Shown here in pieces: positions 52,862-61,551 of a DNA stretch of 64,000 bases. Source of the DNA: JAPOXR01 sp963664715 (GTDB lineage Bacteria; Pseudomonadota; Alphaproteobacteria; Rhodobacterales; Rhodobacteraceae). The stretch is taken from the NCBI GenBank assembly GCA_963664715.2, contig CAXXUY010000012.1, positions 553,074 through 617,073 on the forward strand, given 5' to 3'. The notes beneath the pieces were generated by a model that was not told the DNA's origin, searched no databases, and worked only from the letters and a program-made list of their open reading frames with translations. The translations under genes and the position numbers were made by a program. The number at the start of each line of letters is the position of its first letter. Position 1 is the stretch's first letter.

Positions 52862-53725
52862 ATGGCTACTGGAACCAATGTAAGGACCTATTTTGAAGGC
52901 GAGTGGCACGATGGGGACATCTACGTCATGAGGGCAGCGGATCACGGCTCCTGGCTTGGTTCGAGCGTTTTCGACGGCGCCCGGTACGCCAAGGGCCTCT
53001 ACCCCGACCTGATTGCGCATTGCCGGCGCCTGAACAACTCAGCCCGTGCGATGGGCATTACACCGACACATTCCGCAGAGGAGATCTTCGAGATTGCGCT
53101 GGAAGGCCTGAAACCATACGCGGACGATGTCGCAGTCTACATTCGACCGATGTACTGGGCCCTGGAAGGCGAACCGATGGCCGTGGTCCCGAAGGCGGGA
53201 TCGACAGGCTTTTGCGTGTGCCTCGAGGAACTGCCGATGCCACCGGCGACGAAGACCACGACGCTGACCACGACCAGGTTCCAGAGGCCGGTACTGGCCT
53301 CGTCAGTCGTCAATGCCAAGGCCGGCTGCCTCTATCCCAACAACGCACGCATGCTTATCGAGGCACAGTCCAAGGGATTCGACAACGCGCTGGTCGCCGA
53401 TGCTCTCGGGAACGTGGCTGAAACGGCAACCTCGAACGTGTTCATATCCACGGGTGGCAGAGTGCTGACGCCGATTGCCAACGGAACGTTCCTTGCCGGT
53501 ATAACCAGGGCCCGGATTATCGGGCTGCTTCGCGGTTCCGGGTTTGACGTCCAGGAAACAGTCGTGAGTTTCGACGACGTACGCTCGGCGGACGAGGTTT
53601 TCCTGACCGGCAACATGACGAAGGTGATGCCCGTATCACAGTTCGACGAGATCCACTATCAACGCGGACCGGTTGCAGCAAAGGCACTTGAGCTCTACTG
53701 GGAGTGGGCTGGCAGCGAAGGCTGA
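52862..53725 (+). CDS. Class IV aminotransferase, branched-chain amino acid type
   Basis: The product is 287 residues with GAGAGGCAACAA before ATG 52862. The PLP-dependent fold type IV pattern is HDGDIYVMRAADHGSWLGSSVFDGARY, the Schiff-base Lys in VVNAKAGCLYPNN, ETATSNVFISTGG, TFLAGITRARI and DEVFLTGNMTKVMPV. It most resembles IlvE-like branched-chain aminotransferases (Leu/Ile/Val with 2-oxoglutarate). D-amino acid transaminase activity cannot be excluded. It is 34 bp after trpS and perhaps co-transcribed. Confidence 0.9.
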   Translation: MATGTNVRTYFEGEWHDGDIYVMRAADHGSWLGSSVFDGARYAKGLYPDLIAHCRRLNNSARAMGITPTHSAEEIFEIALEGLKPYADDVAVYIRPMYWALEGEPMAVVPKAGSTGFCVCLEELPMPPATKTTTLTTTRFQRPVLASSVVNAKAGCLYPNNARMLIEAQSKGFDNALVADALGNVAETATSNVFISTGGRVLTPIANGTFLAGITRARIIGLLRGSGFDVQETVVSFDDVRSADEVFLTGNMTKVMPVSQFDEIHYQRGPVAAKALELYWEWAGSEG

Positions 53726-53771
53726 GGTGTGAGTGGGTCAGCGTGAATTCGCGGTTCCGCAGGGGTTGCAG

Positions 53772-54230
53772 TCAGCCGGTGGACGCTCCGCGCTCTTCCA
53801 CAACATTCTGGAACCGTTCGAAGAACTCATTTGCGAGTTTCTTGGCAGTTCCGTCAATGAGACGCGACCCGATCTGGGCAAGTTTGCCGCCAACCCTCGC
53901 CTCGACCTCGTAGCTCAATTCGGTTCCGCCTCCGACCTCGACCAGCTTCACCCTGGCTGAACCCTTCGCAAATCCTGCGGCGCCACCCTTGCCCTGTCCC
54001 GAAATCGTGTAGCTCTCGGGCTCAACGACATCCGACAACTCGATGGTGCCCTTGAACGTCGCCTTGACCGGTCCGATCTTCTGGGTAACGGTAGCGGCAA
54101 ATCCCTCCGAAGAAGAACCTGACAGATCCTTGCAGCCGGGAATGCACTCCCTCAGAACATCCGGATCATTCAACGACTGCCAGACTGCCGCACGCGCCAG
54201 CGCGATGGTTCGAATACCGTTGAGTTCCAT
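53772..54230 (-). CDS. CoxG-like SRPBCC protein (CO dehydrogenase subunit G family)
   Basis: The 152-residue protein begins MELNGIRTIALARAAVWQSLNDPDVLRECIPGCKDL and continues with FAATVTQKIGPVKATFKGTIEL..PESYTISGQGKGGAAGFAKGSARVKL. This is the CoxG signature of the START/SRPBCC fold. CoxG helps anchor or recruit molybdenum hydroxylases to the membrane in some organisms, but no xanthine-oxidase-type genes are nearby. It is divergent from the FAD oxidase, with 168 bp between starts. Confidence 0.9.
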   Translation of the reverse strand: MELNGIRTIALARAAVWQSLNDPDVLRECIPGCKDLSGSSSEGFAATVTQKIGPVKATFKGTIELSDVVEPESYTISGQGKGGAAGFAKGSARVKLVEVGGGTELSYEVEARVGGKLAQIGSRLIDGTAKKLANEFFERFQNVVEERGASTG

Positions 54231-54398
54231 GCTTGTTTCCCGATTCGTGTTGGAAACCCGAAGGTCCCGCAGGTTCTGTCCGACCGGAAGAAATAAACCG
54301 TAGTTGCAGATGATGGCAACATTGAGTGTTGTCGTCGGCCGAGTGTTTCTGTTGAATGGGCCCGGCCCAGTTGGCCGAACACATCGAGGAGAGTCGTC

Positions 54399-55805
54399 AT
54401 GGGCGCCACACTTGAACCGGTACGCAATGAAGCCGGCATAGCTTCCGTGTGCGGAGTCCTGCGCCAGAGGTTTGCCGACCGATTTGCAACCGGGGATTCA
54501 ATCCGCGCCCAGCACAGCCACACGACCACGTTGATCGAACCACAACTGCCGGACGGTGTCGTGTTCCCGCAATCCACAGAAGAGGTGTCCGAGATTGTCT
54601 CCACCTGTGCGAGGTTCCGGGTTCCCGTCATTCCCTTCGGAACCGGCACGTCTCTGGAAGGACAGGTCAACGCGCCCCATGGTGGAATATCGGTGGATTT
54701 CTCGGAAATGAACAAGGTCCTGACAGTCAACCAGGACGACCTGGATTGCGTGGTTCAGCCGGGAATCACCCGGAAGGCCCTCAACGAGCACATCAGGCAT
54801 ACCGGGCTGTTTTTTGCAATTGATCCCGGTGCCGATGCCAGCCTGGGGGGAATGGCGTCCACCCGGGCCTCCGGAACCAACGCTGTCCGGTACGGGACGA
54901 TGCGGGACAATGTCATTGCCGTGCAGGCCGTCATGCCCAACGGCGAGGTGATCAGGACTGCCAGAAGGGCCCGAAAGACTTCTGCCGGCTATGACCTGAC
55001 GCGCCTGATCGTCGGCTCGGAAGGAACATTGGGAGTGATTACGGAGTTGACTCTGCGGCTGCACGGAATCCCGGAGTCCATCTCGTCGGCAAGCTGCAGT
55101 TTCCCCGACATTTACCATGCCTGTGCGGCAGTGATCGATACGATACAATTCGGAATTCCGGTCGCCAGGATCGAATTGCTGGACGATTTGACCGTAAGGG
55201 CGGTCAATTCCTATGCAGGCCTGTCCCTGCCGGAATCCCCATTGCTTCTCCTCGAGTTTCACGGGAGTGCCGCATCCGTTTCCGAACAGTCCACTGCCTG
55301 CGGCGAAATCATGCGTGACCGCGGAGGATCTGAATTCCGGTGGACCGTCAAGTCGGAGGAGCGAACCCGATTGTGGCAGGCCCGGCACGACGCCTACTGG
55401 GCGTCATTTGAACTCCGCAAGGGCGCAAAGGGAGTGGCCACCGATGTCTGCGTTCCCATCTCCAGGCTGGCTGACTGTGTGTCGGCTGCACAGGACAAGG
55501 CAAAGTCCATGGGCCTGATCGCGCCGATCGTGGGACATGCGGGTGACGGCAACTTTCACATGATGCCCTTGATCGATCCTGACGATCCCAGGGAGGTCGC
55601 ACTTGTCGAGGAGTTTGTGGAATGGCTGGCCGACTGCTCGGTAGAGATGGACGGCACCTGTACCGGCGAGCACGGAATCGGCCAGGGCAAGATCAAGTAT
55701 CTGGAAAACGAAATCGGACCGGCAGTCGGCTGGATGGCGTTGCTGAAGAATTCAATTGATCCCCTCAACATCATGAACCCCGGGAAGATCACACGGCCAA
55801 TCTAG
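54399..55805 (+). CDS. FAD-linked oxidase, D-lactate dehydrogenase/GlcD type
   Basis: The product is 468 residues with GAGGAGAG before ATG 54399. The N-terminal PCMH-type FAD domain has VIPFGTGTSLEGQVNAPHGGISVDFSEMNKVL and DPGADASLGGMASTRASGTNAVRYGTMRDNV. The C-terminal FAD-oxidase domain has PIVGHAGDGNFHMMPLID and DGTCTGEHGIGQGKIKYLENE with the active-site His residues. It oxidises D-lactate, glycolate or a similar 2-hydroxyacid. Length favours the cytochrome-dependent D-lactate dehydrogenase group. Confidence 0.92.
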   Translation: MGATLEPVRNEAGIASVCGVLRQRFADRFATGDSIRAQHSHTTTLIEPQLPDGVVFPQSTEEVSEIVSTCARFRVPVIPFGTGTSLEGQVNAPHGGISVDFSEMNKVLTVNQDDLDCVVQPGITRKALNEHIRHTGLFFAIDPGADASLGGMASTRASGTNAVRYGTMRDNVIAVQAVMPNGEVIRTARRARKTSAGYDLTRLIVGSEGTLGVITELTLRLHGIPESISSASCSFPDIYHACAAVIDTIQFGIPVARIELLDDLTVRAVNSYAGLSLPESPLLLLEFHGSAASVSEQSTACGEIMRDRGGSEFRWTVKSEERTRLWQARHDAYWASFELRKGAKGVATDVCVPISRLADCVSAAQDKAKSMGLIAPIVGHAGDGNFHMMPLIDPDDPREVALVEEFVEWLADCSVEMDGTCTGEHGIGQGKIKYLENEIGPAVGWMALLKNSIDPLNIMNPGKITRPI

Positions 55806-55961
55806 TCCGGGAGACCGGACGATCCGTTTCCGGACACCGGTCCATGATCGGTTTTCCACATCCTTCCAAGTTAGCTGTTGCCTAACCGGGGTTTGACCGC
55901 CAATGGAGTTCACGTGCATTATCGAGGCCGCACTGGCCACTACACCGGATGGGAGAACGCC

Positions 55962-56417
55962 ATGAGGAAGTTCCTGGTCGTCCTTGATGACAGCAGAGAA
56001 TGCCTGAATGCCATGCGCTTCGCGGCCATGCGCGCGTCGAATACCGGCGGGACCGTGACCATCCTGTCAGTCGTTCCCCCCGATGAGTTTCAGCACTGGA
56101 TCGGCGTCGGCGACATCATGCGCGCCGAGGCGCGCGAGCGGATCGAGGTCCATTTCGAGGTGTTTGCAAAATGGATGAGGACGCGAAGGGGGATTTATCC
56201 GGATCTCGTGATCCGCGAAGGCGATGCCGTGCAGGAAATCCTGGGGCTGATCCGCGAAGACACGGAAATCGGCGTGCTGGTGCTCGGTGCGGGCACGGAC
56301 CCCGGTGGACCGGGACCGCTGGTGACAAGCCTCAGCAAGACCTCGGGCACGCTTCCCATTCCGATTACGATCGTCCCGGGGCAGTTGAGCAAGGAGCAAC
56401 TTGAATCGATTACCTGA
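55962..56417 (+). CDS. Universal stress protein UspA family
   Basis: The product is 151 residues from ATG 55962 with GGGAGAA upstream; the longer frame lacks similarity. The fold begins KFLVVLDDSRECLNAMRFAAMRA and has EIGVLVLGAGTDPGGPGPLV, a G-rich loop like the ATP-binding G-2x-G-9x-G(S/T). Its place before nfuA and tsaB after trpS follows a conserved alphaproteobacterial order. Confidence 0.9.
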   Translation: MRKFLVVLDDSRECLNAMRFAAMRASNTGGTVTILSVVPPDEFQHWIGVGDIMRAEARERIEVHFEVFAKWMRTRRGIYPDLVIREGDAVQEILGLIREDTEIGVLVLGAGTDPGGPGPLVTSLSKTSGTLPIPITIVPGQLSKEQLESIT

Positions 56418-56522
56418 ATTCAGGAGGAGATACCCCGGATCAGGGCACTCGTTCCACCGTAACGGGATTTGACAACCGGTACTGCGGAAGGGTAATCGGA
56501 TTGTGACATCGGAGGTGCGAAA

Positions 56523-57086
56523 ATGTTCATTCAGACTGAGTCGACACCAAATCCGGCGACCATGAAGTTCATTCCCGGCGAAACGGTCATGCCAAGCGGG
56601 ACTGCAGAATACTCGAATGCAGATGCCGCGGCCGGTTCGAACCTTGCCGCCCGCCTCTTCGGGATCAGCGGCGTGGCCAATGTGTTTTACGGTCATGATT
56701 TCATTTCCGTGACGAAGTCGGAAAATGTCAACTGGATGCACGTCAAGCCCGCAATCCTTGGCGCGATCATGGAACATTACCAGTCGGGGCAACCTCTGAT
56801 AGAGGACAGCGTCGCACAGGATGCCGGTTCAGTTCCGGACGGGGCCGAGGACGATCCAGTTGTCCGGCAGATCAGGGAGTTGATCGATACGAGAGTGCGC
56901 CCAGCGGTTGCCCAGGACGGCGGCGACATCGTCTTCTACGGATTCGACCGCGGCGTGGTCTACCTCCACATGCAGGGTGCCTGCGCCGGTTGCCCGTCGT
57001 CAACGATTACCCTGAAGATGGGGATCGAGAACCTGCTACGTCACTACGTTCCGGAAGTCGTGGAGGTTCGCCCGGTTGTCCCGTAA
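56523..57086 (+). CDS. nfuA: NfuA/Nfu-type iron-sulfur cluster carrier
   Basis: The product is 187 residues with GGAGGTGCG before ATG 56523. The N-terminal Nfu domain is MFIQTESTPNPATMKFIPGE and VFYGHDFISVTKS..NWMHVKPAILGAIMEHY. The C-terminal NifU domain has the cluster-binding pair CAGCPSS (VYLHMQGACAGCPSSTITL). It assembles and delivers [4Fe-4S] clusters to target proteins. Its last 11 bp overlap tsaB. Confidence 0.95.
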   Translation: MFIQTESTPNPATMKFIPGETVMPSGTAEYSNADAAAGSNLAARLFGISGVANVFYGHDFISVTKSENVNWMHVKPAILGAIMEHYQSGQPLIEDSVAQDAGSVPDGAEDDPVVRQIRELIDTRVRPAVAQDGGDIVFYGFDRGVVYLHMQGACAGCPSSTITLKMGIENLLRHYVPEVVEVRPVVP

Positions 57087-57723
57087 CCACAGGGTTTTGG
57101 GGATAGACACGTCAGGAACGTATTGTTCGACAGCGGTTTCCTGTTCCGGCAGGGTTCTTGGCAGCCGGCATGTATCCATGGACAGGGGACAGGCGGAAGC
57201 CCTTTTCCCGCTGGTGGTCGAAGCGATGGCCGAGGCTGGTGTAGCACTCGACAAACTCTCGGCAATCGGGGTCGCAACCGGCCCGGGCAGCTTTACGGGC
57301 GTCCGGCTCGGTGTTGCTGCCGCGCGGGGACTTGCACTGTCCCTGGATATTCCCGCCATCGGTATCTCGGCATTCGACATCTCGGCATTCGGGATATCCG
57401 AACCGGTGCTGACAGTGGTCAATGCGAGGAAGGGATGTGTCTTCGCCCGTCGCTTTCCTGACGGGCCCGTTATCCATGCCGCATTCGGCGATCTCACTGG
57501 CAAGGTCGACGAGTCGCTGCCGGTCGTGGGTTACCGGTCGGAAGAAATTGCTGAAGTTCTGGAAACCCGGCCACTGACGTCAAGGGCGCGGGCCGGAGAA
57601 GCAGCCGCCCTGCTTGCCGGGCAACTGCTGCCCTGGCACGGATCTCGTCCCGAACCCGAGTATCTCCGGCCCGCGGTACCCGCCATGGGCGACAGGATCC
57701 GGCCCGACCCGGCCACCGGTTGA
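57076..57723 (+). CDS. tsaB: tRNA t6A biosynthesis protein TsaB
   Basis: The product is 215 residues starting at TTG 57076, inside the end of nfuA; no in-frame ATG exists before the conserved VLGIDTSG, so a TTG start is likely. ASKHA-fold signatures are LGIDTSGTYCSTAV, AIGVATGPGSFTGVRLGVAAARGLAL, PVLTVVNARKGCVFAR. TsaB partners TsaD and TsaE to make threonylcarbamoyladenosine at position 37 of tRNA. The rimI gene often next in line is absent; a nucleoside importer operon follows. Confidence 0.93.
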   Translation: MSRNHRVLGIDTSGTYCSTAVSCSGRVLGSRHVSMDRGQAEALFPLVVEAMAEAGVALDKLSAIGVATGPGSFTGVRLGVAAARGLALSLDIPAIGISAFDISAFGISEPVLTVVNARKGCVFARRFPDGPVIHAAFGDLTGKVDESLPVVGYRSEEIAEVLETRPLTSRARAGEAAALLAGQLLPWHGSRPEPEYLRPAVPAMGDRIRPDPATG

Positions 57724-57764
57724 CCAAATCCGGGCTGGAAATCGATATCCCAAGGGGTCAATTC

Positions 57765-57888
57765 TTGTTTCCAGGCAAAAATATGGGTTGTAATTCCCCA
57801 GCCAGTTGCGAACAAATAGCGTTTGCGCAGCTGGAACGACCTGGTTCCAGGTTCTGCCAATTCTTGCGACCAATTTAGGAGGTAAAAG
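57765..57888 (+). promoter_or_regulatory. Leader of the nucleoside importer operon with two overlapping hairpins
   Basis: A weak promoter candidate is TTGTTT 57765-57770 and TGTAAT 57789-57794, spaced 18 bp. Downstream, CCAGTTGCG (57802-57810) can pair with CGCAGCTGG (57826-57834), and CTGGAAC (57831-57837) can pair perfectly with GTTCCAG (57844-57850). The two stems share 57831-57834 and so exclude each other. A strong TAGGAGG lies just before the ATG at 57889. This could be an attenuator-like or protein-operator region. Confidence 0.4.
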
Positions 57889-58878
57889 ATGGGAATATCC
57901 AAACGTGTACTGGCACTGGCGGCAGCGGTTTCGGTTGCGTCGATCACTGCCAGCGCAGACCCGGCAATAATCTATGACCTTGGCGGCAAGTTCGACAAGT
58001 CGTTCAACGAAAGCGCCTTCATGGGCGCGGAATCCTGGAAGGATAAATCCGGCGGTGAATACCGCGAGATCGAACTACAGTCCCAGGCGCAACGCGAACA
58101 GGCCATACGGCGTCTTGCCGAGGCAGGGGACAACCCTGTTGTCATGGTCGGGTTTGCCTTCGCAACAGCACTGTCAGCAGTGGCCCCCGAGTTTCCGGAC
58201 ACTAAGTTTGCGATTATCGACTCGGTCGTGGACCACGCCAATGTCAGATCGGTCGTGTTCAAGGAGCATGAAGGCTCATACTTGGTTGGCCTGATCGCAG
58301 GACTGACAACCGAATCAAATGTCGTGGGGTTCGTGGGCGGAATGGACATTCCGCTAATTCGCCGGTTTGCCTGTGGGTACGTCCAGGGCGTCAAGGCGGC
58401 AAATGCCGACATCAGGGTCATTCAGAACATGACCGGCAATGAACCGTCTGCGTGGAACGATCCGGTGAAGGGTGCAGAACTGACCAAGGCCCAGATCGCA
58501 GAAGGAGCCGATGTGGTCTATCATGCAGCCGGTGGCACCGGTGTCGGCGTGCTGCAGGCCGCGGCGGATGCGGGAATCCTGGGAATCGGCGTTGACGCCA
58601 ACCAGAACCATCTCCATCCGGGCTCGGTCCTGACATCCATGCTCAAACGGGTCGACCTGGCGGTCGAGGAAGCGTTCACCGGCGGGGCCGACCTCGAGAC
58701 CGGCGTCATCGCTCTCGGACTTGCCGAAGATGGCGTTGGTTACGCGCTGGACGAGCACAATGCTTCGCTGATCTCCGATGAACTGCGGGGAATGGTCGAA
58801 GACTATCGCGGCAGGATCCTTTCCGGCGATCTGGCCGTCCACGACTTCACAATGGACGACAGCTGCCCGGCAAGCTGA
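57889..58878 (+). CDS. BmpA/PnrA-family substrate-binding protein of a nucleoside ABC importer
   Basis: The product is 329 residues with TAGGAGGT before ATG. Signal peptide: ISKRVLALAAAVSVASITASA. BMP-family hallmarks are AIIYDLGGKFDKSFNESAFMGAE, DNPVVMVGFAFATALSAVAPEFPDTKFAIID, EGSYLVGLIAGLTTESNVVGFVGGMDIPLIRRFACGYVQGVK and YHAAGGTGVGVLQAA, which line a purine-nucleoside site in PnrA. It is the first gene of a four-gene importer operon. Confidence 0.94.
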   Translation: MGISKRVLALAAAVSVASITASADPAIIYDLGGKFDKSFNESAFMGAESWKDKSGGEYREIELQSQAQREQAIRRLAEAGDNPVVMVGFAFATALSAVAPEFPDTKFAIIDSVVDHANVRSVVFKEHEGSYLVGLIAGLTTESNVVGFVGGMDIPLIRRFACGYVQGVKAANADIRVIQNMTGNEPSAWNDPVKGAELTKAQIAEGADVVYHAAGGTGVGVLQAAADAGILGIGVDANQNHLHPGSVLTSMLKRVDLAVEEAFTGGADLETGVIALGLAEDGVGYALDEHNASLISDELRGMVEDYRGRILSGDLAVHDFTMDDSCPAS

Positions 58879-58890
58879 TCGTCAGCCTTC

Positions 58891-60459
58891 ATGGCAGTAA
58901 CTGGTGAAGGGGCGCGGCCGGATGCCGCCGCGCCCGCAATCGAACTTCTCGGCATCTCGAAATCGTTCGGACCGGTTCAGGCAAACCGCGATATCAGTCT
59001 GTCTGTTCGGCCTGGAACCATTCACGGAATCGTGGGGGAAAACGGAGCCGGCAAATCGACGCTGATGTCGATCCTGTACGGTTTCTACCGCGCTGACGCC
59101 GGCGAGATTCGAATCAACGGAGTGCCGACCCAGATCCCTGACAGCCAGGCGGCAATCTCGGCGGGCATAGGCATGGTGCACCAGCACTTCAAGCTTGTTC
59201 CGAACTTTACCGTCCTCGAAAATGTCGTCCTCGGCGCGGAGGAAGGCCTGTTGCTCAAGCCCTCGCTCAAGCTGGCGCGTTCGTTGCTTGAACGACTGGC
59301 GGAGGAATACGAACTGAATGTAGATCCCGACGCAACTGTCGAAGATCTTTCGGTCGGCCACCAGCAGCGTGTGGAAATCCTCAAGGCACTCTACCGCCAG
59401 GCGGAGATCCTGATTCTGGATGAACCCACTGGAGTGCTTACACCATCGGAAGCCGATCACCTGTTCCGGATCCTCAAGAGCCTTCGCGATGAGGGCAAGA
59501 CCATTGTCCTGATCACCCACAAGCTCAGGGAAATCATGGCGGTCACCGAGTCGGTGAGTGTAATGCGTCTCGGTGAAATGAACGCGACGCTGTCAACGAC
59601 TGAAACGAACCCGGAGGAACTCGCCGAACTCATGGTCGGCCGCAAGGTGCTGCTGAGAGTCGAAAAGAAGTTGACGACGCCGGGACGCAGGGTGCTGGAA
59701 GTTGAAAACCTCTCCGTTACCGATTCACGCGGTGTCCAGACCTTGAAGGACGTATCCTTCGAAGTGCGTCAGGGAGAGATTCTTGGAATCGCCGGCGTTG
59801 CAGGCAACGGCCAGACAGAACTTCTCGAGGTTCTCGGTGGCATCACCGAAGCCGAGGGCACAATCCGGATCGACGGCCAGCAATTGAGCGTTTCCGGCGA
59901 TGGATCCGATGCGCGATCAAGGCGGCAAAGCGGCGTGGCCCATGTACCGGAGGACCGGCAAAGGCTCGGTCTCATCATGGACTTCTATGCCTGGGAAAAC
60001 ATGTCATTCGGCTATCACAACGAAAGGGACTGCAACCTGAACCTGTTGTTCATGAACAACCGGGCCATGCGGCGGTCCGCGGCCGACAGGATGGCGAGAT
60101 TCGACATCCGGCCCGGCAATCCCGAAGTGCATGCCAAGAATTTCTCCGGAGGCAATCAACAGAAGATCGTGCTGGCTCGGGAGATTGACCGGAAGCCGAC
60201 GGTACTGGTTGTCGGCCAGCCGACCAGGGGTGTCGACATCGGAGCAATAGAATTCATTCATCAGAGGATCCTGAATCTCAGCTCCGCCGGTGCGGCCGTT
60301 CTGCTTGTCAGTGTCGAACTCGATGAAATCCTTTCTCTGTCAGACCGGGTGGCGGTGATGTTCGATGGCAGGATCATCGGTCAACGTGTCACTGCGGACA
60401 CGAATGAAAAGGATCTGGGGTTGCTCATGGCCGGAATAGCGGAAGGTGACGAGCCGTGA
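58891..60459 (+). CDS. ABC transporter ATP-binding protein, nucleoside/sugar double-ATPase type
   Basis: The 522-residue protein has two fused ATPase halves. The first half has Walker A GENGAGKSTL, signature LSVGHQQRVEIL and Walker B ILILDEPTGVLTP. The second half has a relaxed Walker A (GVAGNGQTELLEVLGG), a signature FSGGNQQKIVLAREI and VLVVGQPTRGVD, as usual in the RbsA/NupO/YufO group. It powers the two following permeases. The gene starts 13 bp after the binding-protein gene; the stop overlaps the next GTG start. Confidence 0.95.
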   Translation: MAVTGEGARPDAAAPAIELLGISKSFGPVQANRDISLSVRPGTIHGIVGENGAGKSTLMSILYGFYRADAGEIRINGVPTQIPDSQAAISAGIGMVHQHFKLVPNFTVLENVVLGAEEGLLLKPSLKLARSLLERLAEEYELNVDPDATVEDLSVGHQQRVEILKALYRQAEILILDEPTGVLTPSEADHLFRILKSLRDEGKTIVLITHKLREIMAVTESVSVMRLGEMNATLSTTETNPEELAELMVGRKVLLRVEKKLTTPGRRVLEVENLSVTDSRGVQTLKDVSFEVRQGEILGIAGVAGNGQTELLEVLGGITEAEGTIRIDGQQLSVSGDGSDARSRRQSGVAHVPEDRQRLGLIMDFYAWENMSFGYHNERDCNLNLLFMNNRAMRRSAADRMARFDIRPGNPEVHAKNFSGGNQQKIVLAREIDRKPTVLVVGQPTRGVDIGAIEFIHQRILNLSSAGAAVLLVSVELDEILSLSDRVAVMFDGRIIGQRVTADTNEKDLGLLMAGIAEGDEP

Positions 60460-61538
60460 AGCGGATGCCCAAGGCGGTTGAAGTCGCTGTCATTCCGCTC
60501 ATCAATCTTGCCCTTGCCTTCTTCATCTCGGGATTGGTCGTTCTCTGGATCGGCGAGAATCCGTTCGAAGCTCTCTACATCATCATCAAGGGATCGATAG
60601 GCTCGGCATATGGCTGGGGCTACACCCTCTATTATGCGACGAATTTCATTTTCACGGGCCTGGCCGTGGCGGTGGCGTTCCATGCTCGAATGTTCAACAT
60701 CGGAGGAGAGGGCCAGGCAACGCTTGGTGGGCTGGGCGCTGCGCTGGTCTGCCTGTCGGTGGACTGGCCGCACTGGTTGCTGGCTTTTCCGGCGGCAATC
60801 GTGGGTGCCGGAGTTTTCGGGGCGGCCTGGGCTGCCATCCCGGCCTGGTTGCAAGCCAAGAAGGGCAGCCACATCGTCATCACGACGATCATGTTCAATT
60901 TCATCGCGTCGGCCCTGCTCGTCTACCTTCTCGTCAATGTGCTGAAGGCCCCGGGCCGGATGACACCCGAGACATCCACTTTTCCGCCAGGCGCCCACCT
61001 GCCGACGGCCCACGAGATGCTGGGCTGGATCGGGATAGGATTCCCGAAATCGCCACCCGTCAATGTGTCGTTTCTTCTCGCCATTGCGGCATGCGTCTTC
61101 GTCTGGGCGCTGATCTGGCGCACGCGGCTCGGCTACGCCATCCGCGCATTCGGTTTCAGTGAATCAGCGGCAGTGTATGCAGGCATCTCGCCCGTCCAGA
61201 TCATACTGGTCTCGATGCTGATCTCCGGCAGCCTGGCCGGCATGATGGCGGTCAACAGCGTGGTCGGAGAGGCAGAACGATTACTGATTGATGCCGTCCA
61301 GGGTGCAGGTTTCGTGGGAATTGCCGTTGCGCTGATGGGGCGTTCGCACCCGGCGGGAGCATTTCTCGCGGCGATTCTCTTCGGGGTTCTCTACCAGGGC
61401 GGGGTAGAGCTCGAATTTGAAATGCCGGCCGTGAGCCGCGAGATGATCGTTGTGATCCAGGCGCTCGTCATCATGTTTACCGGGGCGCTCGACAACATGG
61501 TCAGAATGCCGCTCGAGCGGCTGTTCTTCCGAAGTTGA
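60456..61538 (+). CDS. ABC transporter permease, NupP/YufP type
   Basis: The product is 360 residues starting at GTG 60456 (GTGA overlap). About eight to ten membrane helices are visible. Conserved segments are ATNFIFTGLAVAVAFHARMFNIGGEGQATLGGLGAAL, KGSHIVITTIMFNFIASALLVYLL and RTRLGYAIRAFGFSESAAVYAGIS, the BPD_transp_2 family EAA-like loop. It forms half of the importer channel with the next gene product. Confidence 0.94.
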   Translation: MKRMPKAVEVAVIPLINLALAFFISGLVVLWIGENPFEALYIIIKGSIGSAYGWGYTLYYATNFIFTGLAVAVAFHARMFNIGGEGQATLGGLGAALVCLSVDWPHWLLAFPAAIVGAGVFGAAWAAIPAWLQAKKGSHIVITTIMFNFIASALLVYLLVNVLKAPGRMTPETSTFPPGAHLPTAHEMLGWIGIGFPKSPPVNVSFLLAIAACVFVWALIWRTRLGYAIRAFGFSESAAVYAGISPVQIILVSMLISGSLAGMMAVNSVVGEAERLLIDAVQGAGFVGIAVALMGRSHPAGAFLAAILFGVLYQGGVELEFEMPAVSREMIVVIQALVIMFTGALDNMVRMPLERLFFRS

Positions 61539-61551
61539 GCTGAGCAAAGAC

